A stretch of DNA of 64,000 nucleotides from an uncultured Pelagibacteraceae bacterium (lineage in GTDB: Bacteria; Pseudomonadota; Alphaproteobacteria; Pelagibacterales; Pelagibacteraceae). The position numbers and the translations under genes were made by a program. The stretch spans positions 58,354-122,353 of the forward strand of contig CACNIK010000004.1 of assembly GCA_902620525.1 (NCBI GenBank), written 5' to 3'. The notes below the pieces were generated by a model. The model had not been told where the DNA came from. It made no database searches and saw only the letters and a program-made list of their open reading frames with translations. Positions 24,754 to 35,044 of this stretch are shown here, piece after piece. How positions within the stretch are numbered: position 1 is the stretch's first letter; every line of letters begins with the position of its first letter.

Positions 24754-25596
24754 TTAACCTTTTACAACTCTGTGTTTTTGTTTTCCTAATTTATCTATTC
24801 CCAGGATAAGTTCTTCTCCACCTTTTAAAAATTTAGGTGGTTTCATATTTTCCCCGACGCCATTAGGAGTTCCGGTACAGCAGATGTCTCCTGGGTACAA
24901 AGTCATGCAGTGACTCATGTAAGAAACAAGTTGTTCTATATTGAATATCATATCTTTCGTGTTTCCAGTTTGCATTCTCTCACCATTTACATCTAAAAAC
25001 ATATTAAGATTATTGTAATCTTTAACTTCCTCTTTTGTAAGAATATATGGTCCTATTGGCCCAAAGGTGTCAAAACCTTTTCCTTTATCCCAAGTAAGAC
25101 CCTTATTTTTTTGAAATTCTCTTTCACTTACATCTGTAACTAGAAAAAAACCAAGAACATAATCGAGGGCATTTTTTTCCTCCACATATTTTGCTTTTTT
25201 TCCTATCACAAAACCAATTTCAACTTCCCAGTCTGTATGGTTTGAGTTTTTTGGAACTTCTATATTATCATTTGGTCCGACGATACAATTAGTAAATTTT
25301 GAAAATATAATTGGTTCTTTAGGAATGGGTAAATTTTGTTCCGTTGCATGATCTTTAAAATTCAAGCCAATACCCAAAAATTTTGAAGGATTTTTAACAC
25401 AAGCTCCTATTCTAGATCCAGAATCAAGAGTTGGTAAATCTTTAATATTTAATTTTTTTATTTTTTCAATAGTTTCAAAGTTTAAACTTTCAGGGTTGAG
25501 ATCAGAAATTGCGCTGGATAGATCTTTATATGAACCATCTTTATCAATTATTGCTGGTTTTTCTTTGCCTAATTCACCTATTCTACAGAGTTTCAT
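24754..25596 (-). CDS. Fumarylacetoacetate hydrolase family protein
   Basis: 280 residues, FAH fold at about 70-278. The motifs FLGIGLNFKDHA, PIIFSKFTNCIVGP, DWEVEIGFVIG (acidic metal ligands) and CCTGTPNGVG are typical. Members cleave or decarboxylate 2-keto acids such as acylpyruvates, or hydrate 2-oxopent-4-enoate. The precise substrate cannot be told. It is the first chromosomal gene outside the repeat-bounded island and is followed, in the upstream direction, by two glycosyltransferase genes on the same strand (4 bp gap). Confidence 0.88.
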   Translation of the reverse strand: MKLCRIGELGKEKPAIIDKDGSYKDLSSAISDLNPESLNFETIEKIKKLNIKDLPTLDSGSRIGACVKNPSKFLGIGLNFKDHATEQNLPIPKEPIIFSKFTNCIVGPNDNIEVPKNSNHTDWEVEIGFVIGKKAKYVEEKNALDYVLGFFLVTDVSEREFQKNKGLTWDKGKGFDTFGPIGPYILTKEEVKDYNNLNMFLDVNGERMQTGNTKDMIFNIEQLVSYMSHCMTLYPGDICCTGTPNGVGENMKPPKFLKGGEELILGIDKLGKQKHRVVKG

Positions 25597-25600
25597 ATTT

Positions 25601-26512
25601 TTATTTTATTAAGTTTCTTAAACTTTTTTCTAAAATTTTTCCCTCTAATGACTTTATATTAACCTTTATATTTTTATCAACTCTCATATCTACCCCATTT
25701 TTCCATATTCCAGCTGCCAGATGCATAATTCCTATCTCATTATTAGGAATATTAGGCTCTCTAAAAGTTTTATCGTTTTCATCATAAACTGGAAAAAGGT
25801 GACTTGTTATCCAATTGTGATTAATAGGTAAAAATTCAGTTTCTGCATTATCTATATAAACTGTCATGTTGATAGCCAAACCCTCTGATCCAAAAACTCT
25901 ACCTTTAGCTAAAGTTTTTTTTAAATTTTTTTGCCACGTATCCCAGCAAGTTGATTGTTTCATCAAAGAAAAAACTCCAATATTTAAATGAGGAGCAAAA
26001 GCAATTTTTCTTGCATCTTCTTCTGAAAGTCCAGACATTTTCGCATGTTTATAATTTTGAGTTTTAATCGCTGCAAATTTGCCAAATATCCAATTTACTT
26101 TTGCTAAACTTCTATATCCCGGTCCTATTGATTGAGTTATACCTAGTTTATTGTTCTCACAGGCTTTAAAATAATTTTCAATACACTCCCAAGAGTTTAC
26201 CCAAGCATCACAATCTATCCATAAGTACTTATCATAATTAGGAAAATATTTTGGAAGGAAGGCTCTTGATATTTGGCTTTTTAACCATTCTTTTCCCTTT
26301 TTATAAAAAGGAATATTTATATCCCAGTCTGCTTTTTTTATTTCATCAACCTGAGTACTAATTAATTCTATTTGATCAGATGATAATCCAGCATCCAATA
26401 CGCAAATATCGATATTTTCACTTTGTTTGAATTTTCTTATTGAATGAATTAATTCCTCAAGTAACGGGAAGTAATTTGAGTCTGAAAGAGTAACGATTGT
26501 TTTTTTTATCAT
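25601..26512 (-). CDS. Glycosyltransferase, GT8-like
   Basis: 303 residues beginning KKTIVTLSDSNYFPLLEELIHSIR, the start of a GT-A fold. A DxD-type metal motif is in WIDCDAWV near residue 97. Later, FAPHLNIGVF and MHLAAGIW resemble acceptor-side elements of family 8. It probably transfers a sugar to a cell-surface glycan at the cytoplasmic face. Its start is 1 bp after the stop of the GT17-like gene, so the two are a pair. Family assignment is moderate; donor and acceptor are unknown. Confidence 0.65.
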   Translation of the reverse strand: MIKKTIVTLSDSNYFPLLEELIHSIRKFKQSENIDICVLDAGLSSDQIELISTQVDEIKKADWDINIPFYKKGKEWLKSQISRAFLPKYFPNYDKYLWIDCDAWVNSWECIENYFKACENNKLGITQSIGPGYRSLAKVNWIFGKFAAIKTQNYKHAKMSGLSEEDARKIAFAPHLNIGVFSLMKQSTCWDTWQKNLKKTLAKGRVFGSEGLAINMTVYIDNAETEFLPINHNWITSHLFPVYDENDKTFREPNIPNNEIGIMHLAAGIWKNGVDMRVDKNIKVNIKSLEGKILEKSLRNLIK

Positions 26513-27403
26513 CTATTCAATCCAATTAGAATATTTTGTTTTATTTTTTTTAAGATATTCAGGCAGTTCACATCCATCTGTAGCTTTTAGATTTTGAGTG
26601 CCGTCAATTTTCTCATTTTTCATATCTGCTCTTAAGTTATAAATAGATTTTTTACTTTTAATCATTTCTTCGATTTTTTTTGTGCCTAAAGGTTTTATGT
26701 CATACTCTCTATGATGAAGGTATGTTCTCATTTTTTTTTCTATTTCTTCTGGAGTTTTCATGTTTGAAAAATGCCATCCACCATTTTCTATAAATTTAAT
26801 ATTTGAATATTTTTTATTAGAGAAAAGTACATCTAATCTCCAAAAAGGGTATTTTTTATCTTTTATGTTTCTTAACCATTGAGGTGACTTCAAATTTTTA
26901 TATTTGCATCCTTTTGTACCTAACCAAGGCATATCTTCAAGTTTAAGATTAAATTTAAAATAATAAAAATTTTGTTTAAAAAGAATTATATTGTCATTAA
27001 CTTCATTTATGTCTAAATTTGATAAATTCGGTATTTCGTCAACATCAGAAACAAGAATTAAATCATCAGGTTTTGCATTTGTAAGTCCTTTTTTTATTCC
27101 ATTTCTCTGAAAATTTTCTCTTTTTAATGCATTCATAATGTACTTAGAATTTTTTTTGTCATCGGTATCATTATCGTGAACTCTTTCTAAATCTACAGGT
27201 TCATTTTCTAGTACAATATAATTTATTTTATTTTTGAATTTGGAGTATTTGTTAATATCAAACAAAAGTTCTCTTTTTTTACCACTGTGGGTAAATTTAC
27301 TTTCAACTATTACAAACTCATGAACATGTTCATTTAAAATATTCAAACGAAGATCTATGACCAAATCTTCGTCATAAAACATAAAGCAATCGTAAATTTT
27401 CAT
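26513..27403 (-). CDS. Glycosyltransferase family 17-like
   Basis: 296 residues. The N-terminus KIYDCFMFYDEDLVIDLRLNIL and FVIVESKFTHSGKKR, then DDLILVSDVDEIPN and GGWHFSNM, are hallmark blocks of the GT17 family named for eukaryotic beta-1,4-mannosyl-glycoprotein N-acetylglucosaminyltransferase; bacterial members occur in surface-polysaccharide loci. DVDE is the likely metal site. It overlaps the CinA-type gene by 4 bp. The role is probably decoration of LPS or another envelope glycan. Confidence 0.8.
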   Translation of the reverse strand: MKIYDCFMFYDEDLVIDLRLNILNEHVHEFVIVESKFTHSGKKRELLFDINKYSKFKNKINYIVLENEPVDLERVHDNDTDDKKNSKYIMNALKRENFQRNGIKKGLTNAKPDDLILVSDVDEIPNLSNLDINEVNDNIILFKQNFYYFKFNLKLEDMPWLGTKGCKYKNLKSPQWLRNIKDKKYPFWRLDVLFSNKKYSNIKFIENGGWHFSNMKTPEEIEKKMRTYLHHREYDIKPLGTKKIEEMIKSKKSIYNLRADMKNEKIDGTQNLKATDGCELPEYLKKNKTKYSNWIE

Positions 27404-28155
27404 ACTTTTTTAATTTTCTTTTTCTCTACAATATTTTTTAAAATTTCTGTTTTACATAAAGAAATTTTATGTTTATTTTGAGACCTCAAAACTATAGATA
27501 CACCAACTCTTCCAAGCCTAAAAAAAGGATAGCTTCCTATATCGATATATTTTTTGTATTTTTTTTGTAATTTTCCTAAATCTCTGGATATATTGCTTTC
27601 AACTGTAATCAGGTTAATTGAGTCGCTGTAAACCTTTGAACCTTTTTTTAAATATTTAGCACAATTATGTATCATCGATCTTAAAATTAAAGGCACTCCT
27701 GGAAGACAAAAAACATTTTGTATTTTAAATCCTGGTGCTGCACTGGAAGGATTATAAATAAGATCTGATCCTCTTGGCATTTTGCTCATTTTTTTTCTGC
27801 CATCATTAAAATTATTTTTTCCATAGTATTTTTTTAATATTGCGAATGCTTCTGGGTGATATTCATATTTTACTTTAAACACTTTTGAAATTGATTTTGC
27901 CGTAATATCATCATGTGTTGGACCAATACCTCCAGTAGTAAATATATAATTATATTTTTTTCTTAGTTCGTTCGTTGTTTTTACAATTATTTTTTCTACG
28001 TCAGGTATAACTCTTACTTCATTAACTGAAATACCATTTTTTTCGTTCAACCATTTCGATATAAAGGAAACATTTAAATCTTGAGTTCTTCCTGAAAGAA
28101 TTTCATTACCTATTACTATAATACCTGCATTTACTTTTTTGAAATTTTTCTTCAT
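27400..28155 (-). CDS. CinA-type molybdopterin-binding (MoCF) domain protein
   Basis: 251 residues, a MoCF domain only. NAGIIVIGNEILSGRTQDLN at the start, TTGGIGPTHDDIT, and SAAPGFKIQNVFCLPGVP match the N-terminal half of CinA; the C-terminal nicotinamide-nucleotide amidase domain is absent. The CinA N-terminal domain (COG1058) has been linked to ADP-ribose pyrophosphatase activity. It diverges from sfsA by 15 bp and overlaps the GT17-like gene by 4 bp. Confidence 0.87.
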   Translation of the reverse strand: MKKNFKKVNAGIIVIGNEILSGRTQDLNVSFISKWLNEKNGISVNEVRVIPDVEKIIVKTTNELRKKYNYIFTTGGIGPTHDDITAKSISKVFKVKYEYHPEAFAILKKYYGKNNFNDGRKKMSKMPRGSDLIYNPSSAAPGFKIQNVFCLPGVPLILRSMIHNCAKYLKKGSKVYSDSINLITVESNISRDLGKLQKKYKKYIDIGSYPFFRLGRVGVSIVLRSQNKHKISLCKTEILKNIVEKKKIKKV

Positions 28156-28170
28156 AGTAAAAAATTATAT

Positions 28171-28866
28171 ATGATTTTTGAAAATGAATTAATAGCAGGT
28201 GTCTTAATTAAAAGATACAAAAGATTTTTTGTTGATATAAAAGTTAATAATAAAGTTATTACTGCTCATTGTCCCAATACAGGCTCTATGATGGGTCTGC
28301 TCAAAAAGGGTAACAAAGTATGGTTTACTGAGTCGAACGATATAAAAAGAAAGTTAAAATATACACTCCAAATAATAGAAGTTAATGGAAAGAAAGTTGG
28401 GATAAATACTCATCTAACAAACAAAATATTTTATGAGGCGTTATTAGATGGACAAATTATTGATATTAAAAAAAGTGATATATTGTTTAAGGAAAAAAAG
28501 TTTAATCAAAATACAAGATTTGATTTTTTTATAAAAAAAAACGAAAAAGGTATTTTCATTGAGGTAAAAAATGTAACATTATCAAGAATTAAAAATATTG
28601 CTGAGTTTCCAGACGCTGTAACAGAAAGAGGGCTAAAACATTTAAACGAATTAATGGAGGCAAAAAATAGAGGTTTTGATATTTATCTTGCCTTTATAAT
28701 TCAACGAGAAGATTGTAAAAATTTTAAAATCGCTGAAGACATAGACCCAAAATATAAAAAATTGTTAACATTTGCTCAAAAAAATAAACTAAAAGTTATT
28801 TGCTATGATTGTAAATTTTTATCAAAAGGAATAATAATAAATAACAAAGTTAATTTTATAAAATGA
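28171..28866 (+). CDS. sfsA: SfsA family protein
   Basis: 231 residues, the usual length. GVLIKRYKRFFVDI, HCPNTGSMMGLL, SRFDFF-like RFDFFIKKN and IEVKNVTL with a PD-(D/E)XK-like nuclease core, then FPDAVTERGLKHLNEL, are the family's conserved blocks. SfsA was named sugar fermentation stimulation protein in E. coli; its molecular function is not settled. It is the first gene of the plus-strand series sfsA-map-purB-purC-purSQL-bolA-grxD and overlaps map by 4 bp. Confidence 0.92.
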   Translation: MIFENELIAGVLIKRYKRFFVDIKVNNKVITAHCPNTGSMMGLLKKGNKVWFTESNDIKRKLKYTLQIIEVNGKKVGINTHLTNKIFYEALLDGQIIDIKKSDILFKEKKFNQNTRFDFFIKKNEKGIFIEVKNVTLSRIKNIAEFPDAVTERGLKHLNELMEAKNRGFDIYLAFIIQREDCKNFKIAEDIDPKYKKLLTFAQKNKLKVICYDCKFLSKGIIINNKVNFIK

Positions 28867-29624
28867 CTGAAAGTTTTGAAAAAACAAAAGTAGCTGGATC
28901 TATAGCAGCTGGTGCTTTAGATGAAGTAAACAAAATTATTGAACCTGGTGTAAGCACTTCAGAAATAGACAAATTATGTTATGAATATATAAATGATCAC
29001 AAAGCTTTTTCTGCACCTTTATATTATAGAGGATATCCAAAATCTTGCTGTACATCGTCAAATCATGTCGTTTGTCATGGCATTCCATCAGAAAAAATTT
29101 TAAATGATGGAGATATACTCAATGTAGATGTTACCGCTATAAAAGATGGTTGGCACGGAGACACAAGTAGAATGTTTGTTGTTGGTGAATGTTCTGTGAA
29201 GGCTAAAAAGCTAATTAAAACTACATATGAAGCTATGATGGAGGCTATCAAAATAATAAAAGCAAACATAAAAATTGGAAATATAGGCTATACAATTCAA
29301 AAAATTGTTGAAGCAGAGGGTTTTTCAGTTGTAAGAGATTTTTGCGGTCATGGCATAGGGAAAAAGTTTCATGAAAGTCCAAACGTGCTTCATTATGGAG
29401 AAAAAAATTCTGGCCAAGAACTTAAAGCTGGAATGATATTTACTGTCGAACCAATGATCAATTATGGAAAATTTGAAACAAAAACTTTAAAAGATGGATG
29501 GACTGCGGTTACTAAAGATAAATCCTTATCAGCACAATTTGAACACACTGTTGGTGTAACTAAAGAAGGATACGAAATTTTTACTTTATCAGATAAAGGT
29601 TTAAATTTTCCTCCAAATTTATAA
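28863..29624 (+). CDS. map: Methionine aminopeptidase, type I
   Basis: 253 residues. Metal ligands are visible in LNVDVTAIKDGWHGDTSR (Asp, Asp), FCGHGIGKKFHESP (His), FTVEPMIN (Glu) and AQFEHTVGV (Glu). It removes the initiator Met from nascent proteins, which in this window would expose the Thr of Anbu and the Cys of GlmS. It overlaps sfsA by 4 bp and abuts purB with a one-base overlap. Confidence 0.95.
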   Translation: MTESFEKTKVAGSIAAGALDEVNKIIEPGVSTSEIDKLCYEYINDHKAFSAPLYYRGYPKSCCTSSNHVVCHGIPSEKILNDGDILNVDVTAIKDGWHGDTSRMFVVGECSVKAKKLIKTTYEAMMEAIKIIKANIKIGNIGYTIQKIVEAEGFSVVRDFCGHGIGKKFHESPNVLHYGEKNSGQELKAGMIFTVEPMINYGKFETKTLKDGWTAVTKDKSLSAQFEHTVGVTKEGYEIFTLSDKGLNFPPNL

Positions 29625-30919
29625 TGATTGAAAGATATTCAAGAGAAGAACTGAAAAGTATTTGGAGTGATTTCAACAAATACTCTTTGTGGCTTAAAAT
29701 TGAAATTGCGGCTGCAGAGGCTATGGAAAAGTATAAAATTATTCCAAAAGGTGTTTCAAGAAAAGTTAGAAGAAAAGCTAAAATAAATACTAAAAGAATT
29801 TTAGAAATTGAAAAAAAAGTCAAACACGATGTTATTGCTTTTTTAACCTCTATAACTGAAAAAGTGGGAAAAGAAGCAAGGTATCTTCATAAAGGAATGA
29901 CCTCATCTGATGTTTTAGACACATGTTTTAATTTACAATTGAAACAATCTGGTGAAATTCTTATCAAAGACTTGGATTTACTTTTATCATCAATTAAAAA
30001 ACAAGCTATTAAACATAAATTTACAGTTTGCATGGGAAGAAGTCACGGTATTCATGCTGAACCTATAACTTTTGGTTTAAAGATGCTCTCTTTTTATCAA
30101 GAGTTTGTAAGAAACAAAAAAAGACTTTTAAATTCAATAAATGAGATTTCCACTTGTGCAATTTCTGGTGCGGTAGGCACATTTGCAAATATTGATCCTA
30201 AAATAGAAAATTATGTTGCAAAAAAACTAAAATTAAAAATTGAGCCAATATCGACTCAAGTAATACCAAGAGATAGACATGCTCAATTTTTTTCTACTTT
30301 AGCAATAATTGCAAGTTCTGTAGAAAGATTTGCAGTTGAGATAAGACACTTACAGAGAACTGAAGTTTTAGAAGTGGAAGAATTTTTTAGTAATAAACAA
30401 AAGGGTTCTTCGGCGATGCCCCATAAAAGAAATCCTATTTTGAGTGAAAATTTAACTGGGTTAGCTAGATTAATAAGAGCTAATGTTTTACCTGCATTAG
30501 AAAATGTAGCATTATGGCATGAAAGAGATATCTCTCACTCTGCTGTTGAGCGAAATATTGGGCCAGACACAACAATTGCATTAGATTTTGCTTTGACAAG
30601 ATTAAATGACATTATTAATAATTTAAATATTTATCCAAAAAATATGAAAAAAAATCTCAATTTAACAAATGGTTTATTTTTTTCTCAAAGAGTTCTTCTA
30701 GAACTTACATCTAGTGGTTTTACAAGAGAACAAGCCTACGCAATAGTGCAAAAAAATGCGATGACAACTTGGAAAAATAACACATCTTTTTTTGAAAATT
30801 TATCAAAAGATAAGAGAATTGTTAAAAAAATACCTGTTAATAAATTAAAAAAGTTGTTTGATTTAGGTTACCATTCTAAAAAAATTAATATAATTTTTAA
30901 AAGAGCTTTAAAAAAATAA
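29624..30919 (+). CDS. purB: Adenylosuccinate lyase
   Basis: 431 residues. IERYSREELKSIW is the typical start; MTSSDVLDTC, GRSHGIHAEP and the mobile signature loop GSSAMPHKRNPILSE follow. It acts twice in purine synthesis, splitting SAICAR and adenylosuccinate with release of fumarate. It starts the purine block purB-purC-purS-purQ-purL, with gaps of 6, 1, -1 and -1 bp. Confidence 0.95.
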   Translation: MIERYSREELKSIWSDFNKYSLWLKIEIAAAEAMEKYKIIPKGVSRKVRRKAKINTKRILEIEKKVKHDVIAFLTSITEKVGKEARYLHKGMTSSDVLDTCFNLQLKQSGEILIKDLDLLLSSIKKQAIKHKFTVCMGRSHGIHAEPITFGLKMLSFYQEFVRNKKRLLNSINEISTCAISGAVGTFANIDPKIENYVAKKLKLKIEPISTQVIPRDRHAQFFSTLAIIASSVERFAVEIRHLQRTEVLEVEEFFSNKQKGSSAMPHKRNPILSENLTGLARLIRANVLPALENVALWHERDISHSAVERNIGPDTTIALDFALTRLNDIINNLNIYPKNMKKNLNLTNGLFFSQRVLLELTSSGFTREQAYAIVQKNAMTTWKNNTSFFENLSKDKRIVKKIPVNKLKKLFDLGYHSKKINIIFKRALKK

Positions 30920-30925
30920 TCTTAT

Positions 30926-31717
30926 ATGAACAAAGGCAAAAAACTTTACGAAGGAAAAGCTAAAATAATTTATTCAACTAATGATAAATATTTAGTAATT
31001 CAACATTTTAAGGATGATGCGACTGCATTCAATAATTTAAAAAAATCTAAAGTTGAAGGTAAAGGCGTTTTAAATAATAGAATATCTGAGTATCTCCTAA
31101 CAAGTCTTGCACAGAGTGGGATAAAAACACATTTTGTAAAAAGACTAAACATGCGCGAACAATTAATAAGACGTGCAGAGATTATTCCCATTGAATTTAT
31201 AGTAAGAAATGTTGCAAGTGGATCTTTAACAAAAAGGCTTGGGGTGGCTGAAGGTACAGTTTTAAATAAACCTCTTTTGGAATACTGTCTCAAAAATGAT
31301 GAGTTGCAAGATCCTGTGGTATCAAAAGAACATATTTATAATTTTGAATGGGCTACAAAAGAAGAAATTAAACAAATAGACAAGATGACACTAAGAATAA
31401 ATGATATTCTAATTGGTTTATTTAGAGGTATAGGCATAAAGTTAATAGATTTTAAGATTGAATACGGAAAATCTTGGAATAAAGACAAGGGAGTAAATGA
31501 GATTGTTCTTGCTGATGAAATAAGTCCTGACACATGTAGGCTTTGGGATTCAAAAACAGAAAAAAAGTTGGATAAGGACAGATTTAGAAAAGATTTAGGA
31601 AATATAATAGAAGGTTATCAGGAAGTGGCCAGAAGACTTGGTATTTTACCAGAAATAGCAAATGTTAAAGAGGTAAATTTTAGTAAACCGCGATCAATTA
31701 AATTTAAAAAAAAATAA
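30926..31717 (+). CDS. purC: SAICAR synthetase
   Basis: 263 residues. KLYEGKAKIIYST, DDATAFN, EFIVRNVASGSL and ADEISPDTCRLWD are the conserved ATP- and CAIR-binding blocks. It joins aspartate to CAIR in purine synthesis, making the substrate of PurB encoded just upstream. Length is slightly above the bacterial norm of about 240 owing to a basic C-terminal tail. Confidence 0.96.
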   Translation: MNKGKKLYEGKAKIIYSTNDKYLVIQHFKDDATAFNNLKKSKVEGKGVLNNRISEYLLTSLAQSGIKTHFVKRLNMREQLIRRAEIIPIEFIVRNVASGSLTKRLGVAEGTVLNKPLLEYCLKNDELQDPVVSKEHIYNFEWATKEEIKQIDKMTLRINDILIGLFRGIGIKLIDFKIEYGKSWNKDKGVNEIVLADEISPDTCRLWDSKTEKKLDKDRFRKDLGNIIEGYQEVARRLGILPEIANVKEVNFSKPRSIKFKKK

Positions 31718-31718
31718 A

Positions 31719-31958
31719 TTGAGATTTGCAGTTATCATAACATTAAAAAAAGATGTACTAGATCCTCAGGGAAAAGTAGTCGAACAGACTTTACAAAGCA
31801 TGGGGATTAATTCATTAAAGAATTTGAGGCAAGGAAAATATATTGAAATTGATTTAAATGAGTCAGATGAAAAGAAAGCTCATAATATTATAGAAGAAAT
31901 GTGTAAAAAACTTTTAGTAAATTTAATTATAGAAGAATATACAATAAGAAAAATTTAA
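31719..31958 (+). CDS. purS: FGAM synthase subunit PurS
   Basis: 79 residues starting with TTG at 31719. KKDVLDPQGKVVEQTL and LRQGKYIEIDL are characteristic. PurS bridges the small PurL and the glutaminase PurQ, helping pass ammonia. Its stop overlaps the purQ ATG by one base. The TTG start is the only one upstream of the conserved first strand. Confidence 0.94.
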   Translation: MRFAVIITLKKDVLDPQGKVVEQTLQSMGINSLKNLRQGKYIEIDLNESDEKKAHNIIEEMCKKLLVNLIIEEYTIRKI

Positions 31959-32635
31959 TGAACTCCTCAGTAATTGTTTTTCCTGGATCAAACTGTGACA
32001 GAGATGTTGCAACTGCTCTTACAAATCTTCAATTTAAAAATAAAATGGTTTGGCATAAAGATAGCGAACTACCAAAATCAGATTTAATTGTTATTCCTGG
32101 TGGTTTTTCATATGGAGACTATTTAAGATCAGGTGCTATAGCTGCAAAATCAAATATTTTGAAAGAAGTTATAAAAGCTGCGAACTCAGGTTGTCTTGTG
32201 CTGGGAATATGTAATGGATTTCAAATACTTATAGAAACTGGGCTTCTCCAAGGAGCATTATTGAGGAATAAAAATCTTAAGTTTGTATCAAAAGATATTA
32301 ATTTAAAAATAATTAATAATGAGAATAAATTTTGTAATAATTATAAAAAAAATAGTGTAATTAGCTTAAATATAGCACATAACGAGGGTAATTATTTTAC
32401 TCAGAAAGATCACCTTAAAGAATTAGAAGATAATAATCTTATTCCCTTCAAGTATTGCGACGTTGAAGGTTCAATAAATGAAAGTAGTAATCCTAATGGT
32501 TCTTTAAACAATATAGCTGGAATTTTAAATAATAATAAAAATATTTTAGGAATGATGCCTCATCCTGAAAGAATGGTTGACAATTTAATTAGCAACTCAA
32601 ATGGTATTGAATTGTTTACAAGTATTTTAAGCTAA
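31958..32635 (+). CDS. purQ: FGAM synthase glutaminase subunit PurQ
   Basis: 225 residues, class I glutamine amidotransferase. [15 protein letters not shown] at the start, [15 protein letters not shown], the nucleophile Cys in [10 protein letters not shown], and the His/Glu pair in MMPHPERM are all present. It supplies ammonia to PurL. It overlaps both neighbours by one base. Confidence 0.96.
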   Translation: MNSSVIVFPGSNCDRDVATALTNLQFKNKMVWHKDSELPKSDLIVIPGGFSYGDYLRSGAIAAKSNILKEVIKAANSGCLVLGICNGFQILIETGLLQGALLRNKNLKFVSKDINLKIINNENKFCNNYKKNSVISLNIAHNEGNYFTQKDHLKELEDNNLIPFKYCDVEGSINESSNPNGSLNNIAGILNNNKNILGMMPHPERMVDNLISNSNGIELFTSILS

Positions 32636-34830
32636 TGAAAATTACAAAAGAAATAATTGATTTACACGGTTTAAAATCAGAAGAATATTCTAAAATTAAA
32701 CTTTTAATGAATAGAGAGCCAAATTATTTAGAACTGGGTATTTTTTCAGCTATGTGGAATGAACACTGCTCATATAAATCATCAAAAATTCATTTAAAAA
32801 AGTTACCTGTTAAAAATAAAAATGTAATTCAAGGCCCAGGTGAAAATGCTGGAGTAATTGACATTGGAGACGGTGATGCAATAGTATTTAAAATAGAAAG
32901 TCACAACCATCCTTCATTTATAGAGCCCTATCAAGGTGCTGCAACAGGTGTAGGAGGAATATTAAGAGATGTTTTCACAATGGGTGCTAGACCTATAGCA
33001 CTACTTAATTCAATTCATTTTGGAGATCCAAGTAATAAAAAAACAAAAAATCTTTTGAATGGTGTTGTTTCAGGTATTGGAGGTTATGGCAACTGTATAG
33101 GTATACCAACAGTTGCTGGTGAAACAAAATTTAACAGCACATACAATGAAAATATACTTGTTAATGCAATGGCTGTGGGTTTGGTAAATAAAAAAAAGAT
33201 TTTTTATTCTAAAGCCAAAGGAATTAATAAAGCTGTAGTTTATGTTGGGTCTAAAACAGGAAGAGATGGAATTCATGGAGCCTCAATGGCATCAGCAGAA
33301 TTTGATGAAAACTCTGAGGATAAAAAACCAACGGTGCAAGTAGGTGATCCATTTACTGAAAAACTTCTAATGGAAGCTTGTTTAGAATTAATGAAAAAGG
33401 ATTCTATAATCTCTATTCAAGACATGGGTGCAGCAGGTTTGACATCATCAAGTGTTGAGATGGCTTACAAAGGAGGTTTAGGAATAGAATTAGATTTGGA
33501 CAAAATTCCTTGTAGAGAAGAGAATATGAGTCCCTATGAAATGATGTTATCTGAAAGTCAAGAAAGAATGTTAATTATCTTAGAAGACGGTAAAGAAAAT
33601 GAGGCAAGACAAATATTTAAAAAATGGGATTTAGACTTTGTCGTAATTGGTAAAACAACTAATACTAAAAATTTATCTTTAAAATTTAAGAATGAGGTCG
33701 TAGCATCAATTCCTATAGGGGCATTGTCCTCAAAAGCACCTTTATATGACAGAAAATGGGTCAAAAAAAAATTAGATAAAAAAAAAATTAATATAAAAGA
33801 ACATAAAAAAATTAAATTTGACAAAGCTTTTTTTGAACTTATATCTTCTCCCAATCATTCAAACAAAAAATGGGTGACCGAGCAGTATGATCAAATGGTT
33901 ATGGGTGATACCATAGAACGTTCTGGATCGGATGCTGCTATTATAAAAATTCATCAAAAAGATAAAGCAATCGCCATGACGGTCGACTCTTCGGCTAACT
34001 ATTGTAAATCTCACCCGTTAAGTGGGGGCAAACAAATTGTTTGTGAAAGCTGGAGAAACTTAGTTTCTGTTGGAGCCAAACCAATTGCTATTACTAATTG
34101 TTTAAATTTTGGAAATCCTGAAAATCCAGAAATAATGGGACAGTTTGCAGAAAATATATTAGGAATTAAAGAGGCATGTGAATTTTTGGACTATCCGGTA
34201 GTTTCTGGAAACGTTTCATTTTACAATGGTACAAATAATAACAATATTTATCCTACTCCAGTAATAGGTGGTGTGGGATTAATAAAAAATTTAAATAAAA
34301 TTCAAAATCATAAATTTAAAAAAATTGATAGTCAAATTATGATAATAGGTAAAACTTTTGGTCATCTAGGACAAAGTGCTTTTATAAACGAGTTATACGA
34401 TATCCATGATGGAATGCCTCCTGAAATAAATTTGTTAAATGAAAAAAATAATGGTGAAATGATTTTAAAACTCATTAATAGTGAAAATATTAATTCTGTG
34501 CACGATATTTCATCTGGAGGTATCATTCTTGCTTTGGCGGAGATGTCTATAAGTTCACAAATTGGTATTAAAATACAAAAACCTCAAAAGATGTCGAATA
34601 TATTTGAATATTTTTTTGGTGAAGATCAAGGGAGATATTTAATTGAAATAGATAAAAATAATTTAACTATAGTAGAAAAAAAATTGAGAGAGAATGATAT
34701 ATATTTTGAAAATATTGGAATAACTCAAAAAGAATATTTTGAATTAGATAAAGATTTAAAAATTAAAGTAAAAGAGCTTTATGAGTTGAATAATAGATGG
34801 TATAATAAATTTAATGGCCTTAACAATTGA
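32635..34830 (+). CDS. purL: FGAM synthase subunit PurL (small type)
   Basis: 731 residues, the small form that works with separate PurS and Pur[44 protein letters not shown] and SGNVSFYN are conserved ATP/FGAR-binding blocks of the duplicated AIR-synthetase fold. It converts FGAR to FGAM. Its end overlaps the bolA start by 17 bp. Confidence 0.96.
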   Translation: MKITKEIIDLHGLKSEEYSKIKLLMNREPNYLELGIFSAMWNEHCSYKSSKIHLKKLPVKNKNVIQGPGENAGVIDIGDGDAIVFKIESHNHPSFIEPYQGAATGVGGILRDVFTMGARPIALLNSIHFGDPSNKKTKNLLNGVVSGIGGYGNCIGIPTVAGETKFNSTYNENILVNAMAVGLVNKKKIFYSKAKGINKAVVYVGSKTGRDGIHGASMASAEFDENSEDKKPTVQVGDPFTEKLLMEACLELMKKDSIISIQDMGAAGLTSSSVEMAYKGGLGIELDLDKIPCREENMSPYEMMLSESQERMLIILEDGKENEARQIFKKWDLDFVVIGKTTNTKNLSLKFKNEVVASIPIGALSSKAPLYDRKWVKKKLDKKKINIKEHKKIKFDKAFFELISSPNHSNKKWVTEQYDQMVMGDTIERSGSDAAIIKIHQKDKAIAMTVDSSANYCKSHPLSGGKQIVCESWRNLVSVGAKPIAITNCLNFGNPENPEIMGQFAENILGIKEACEFLDYPVVSGNVSFYNGTNNNNIYPTPVIGGVGLIKNLNKIQNHKFKKIDSQIMIIGKTFGHLGQSAFINELYDIHDGMPPEINLLNEKNNGEMILKLINSENINSVHDISSGGIILALAEMSISSQIGIKIQKPQKMSNIFEYFFGEDQGRYLIEIDKNNLTIVEKKLRENDIYFENIGITQKEYFELDKDLKIKVKELYELNNRWYNKFNGLNN

Positions 34831-35044
34831 TGAAATAAAGAAACATATATTAGAAGCTATACCAGATGCATCTATTGAGATAAAAGATTTAATGGGCGAC
34901 AATAATCACTATTCTGCAATAATCAAATCTAAGATATTTAAGGGTATGAGTAAGATTGAACAACATAAAAAAGTTTACAAATCATTAAAGGGTAAAATGG
35001 GTAATGAACTTCATGCACTTGCATTAACAACTGAAGAAAAATAA
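34814..35044 (+). CDS. bolA: BolA family protein
   Basis: 76 residues. [27 protein letters not shown], and a conserved His in ELHALALTT, match the BolA/IbaG class. BolA proteins pair with monothiol glutaredoxins to hold or pass [2Fe-2S] clusters, and the next gene is exactly such a glutaredoxin with no gap. The gene overlaps the end of purL. Confidence 0.9.
   Translation: MALTIDEIKKHILEAIPDASIEIKDLMGDNNHYSAIIKSKIFKGMSKIEQHKKVYKSLKGKMGNELHALALTTEEK

Noticed and set aside
27400-28155. Full CinA competence protein
   Set aside because: Only the MoCF domain is present; the amidase domain is absent and no competence genes are nearby.
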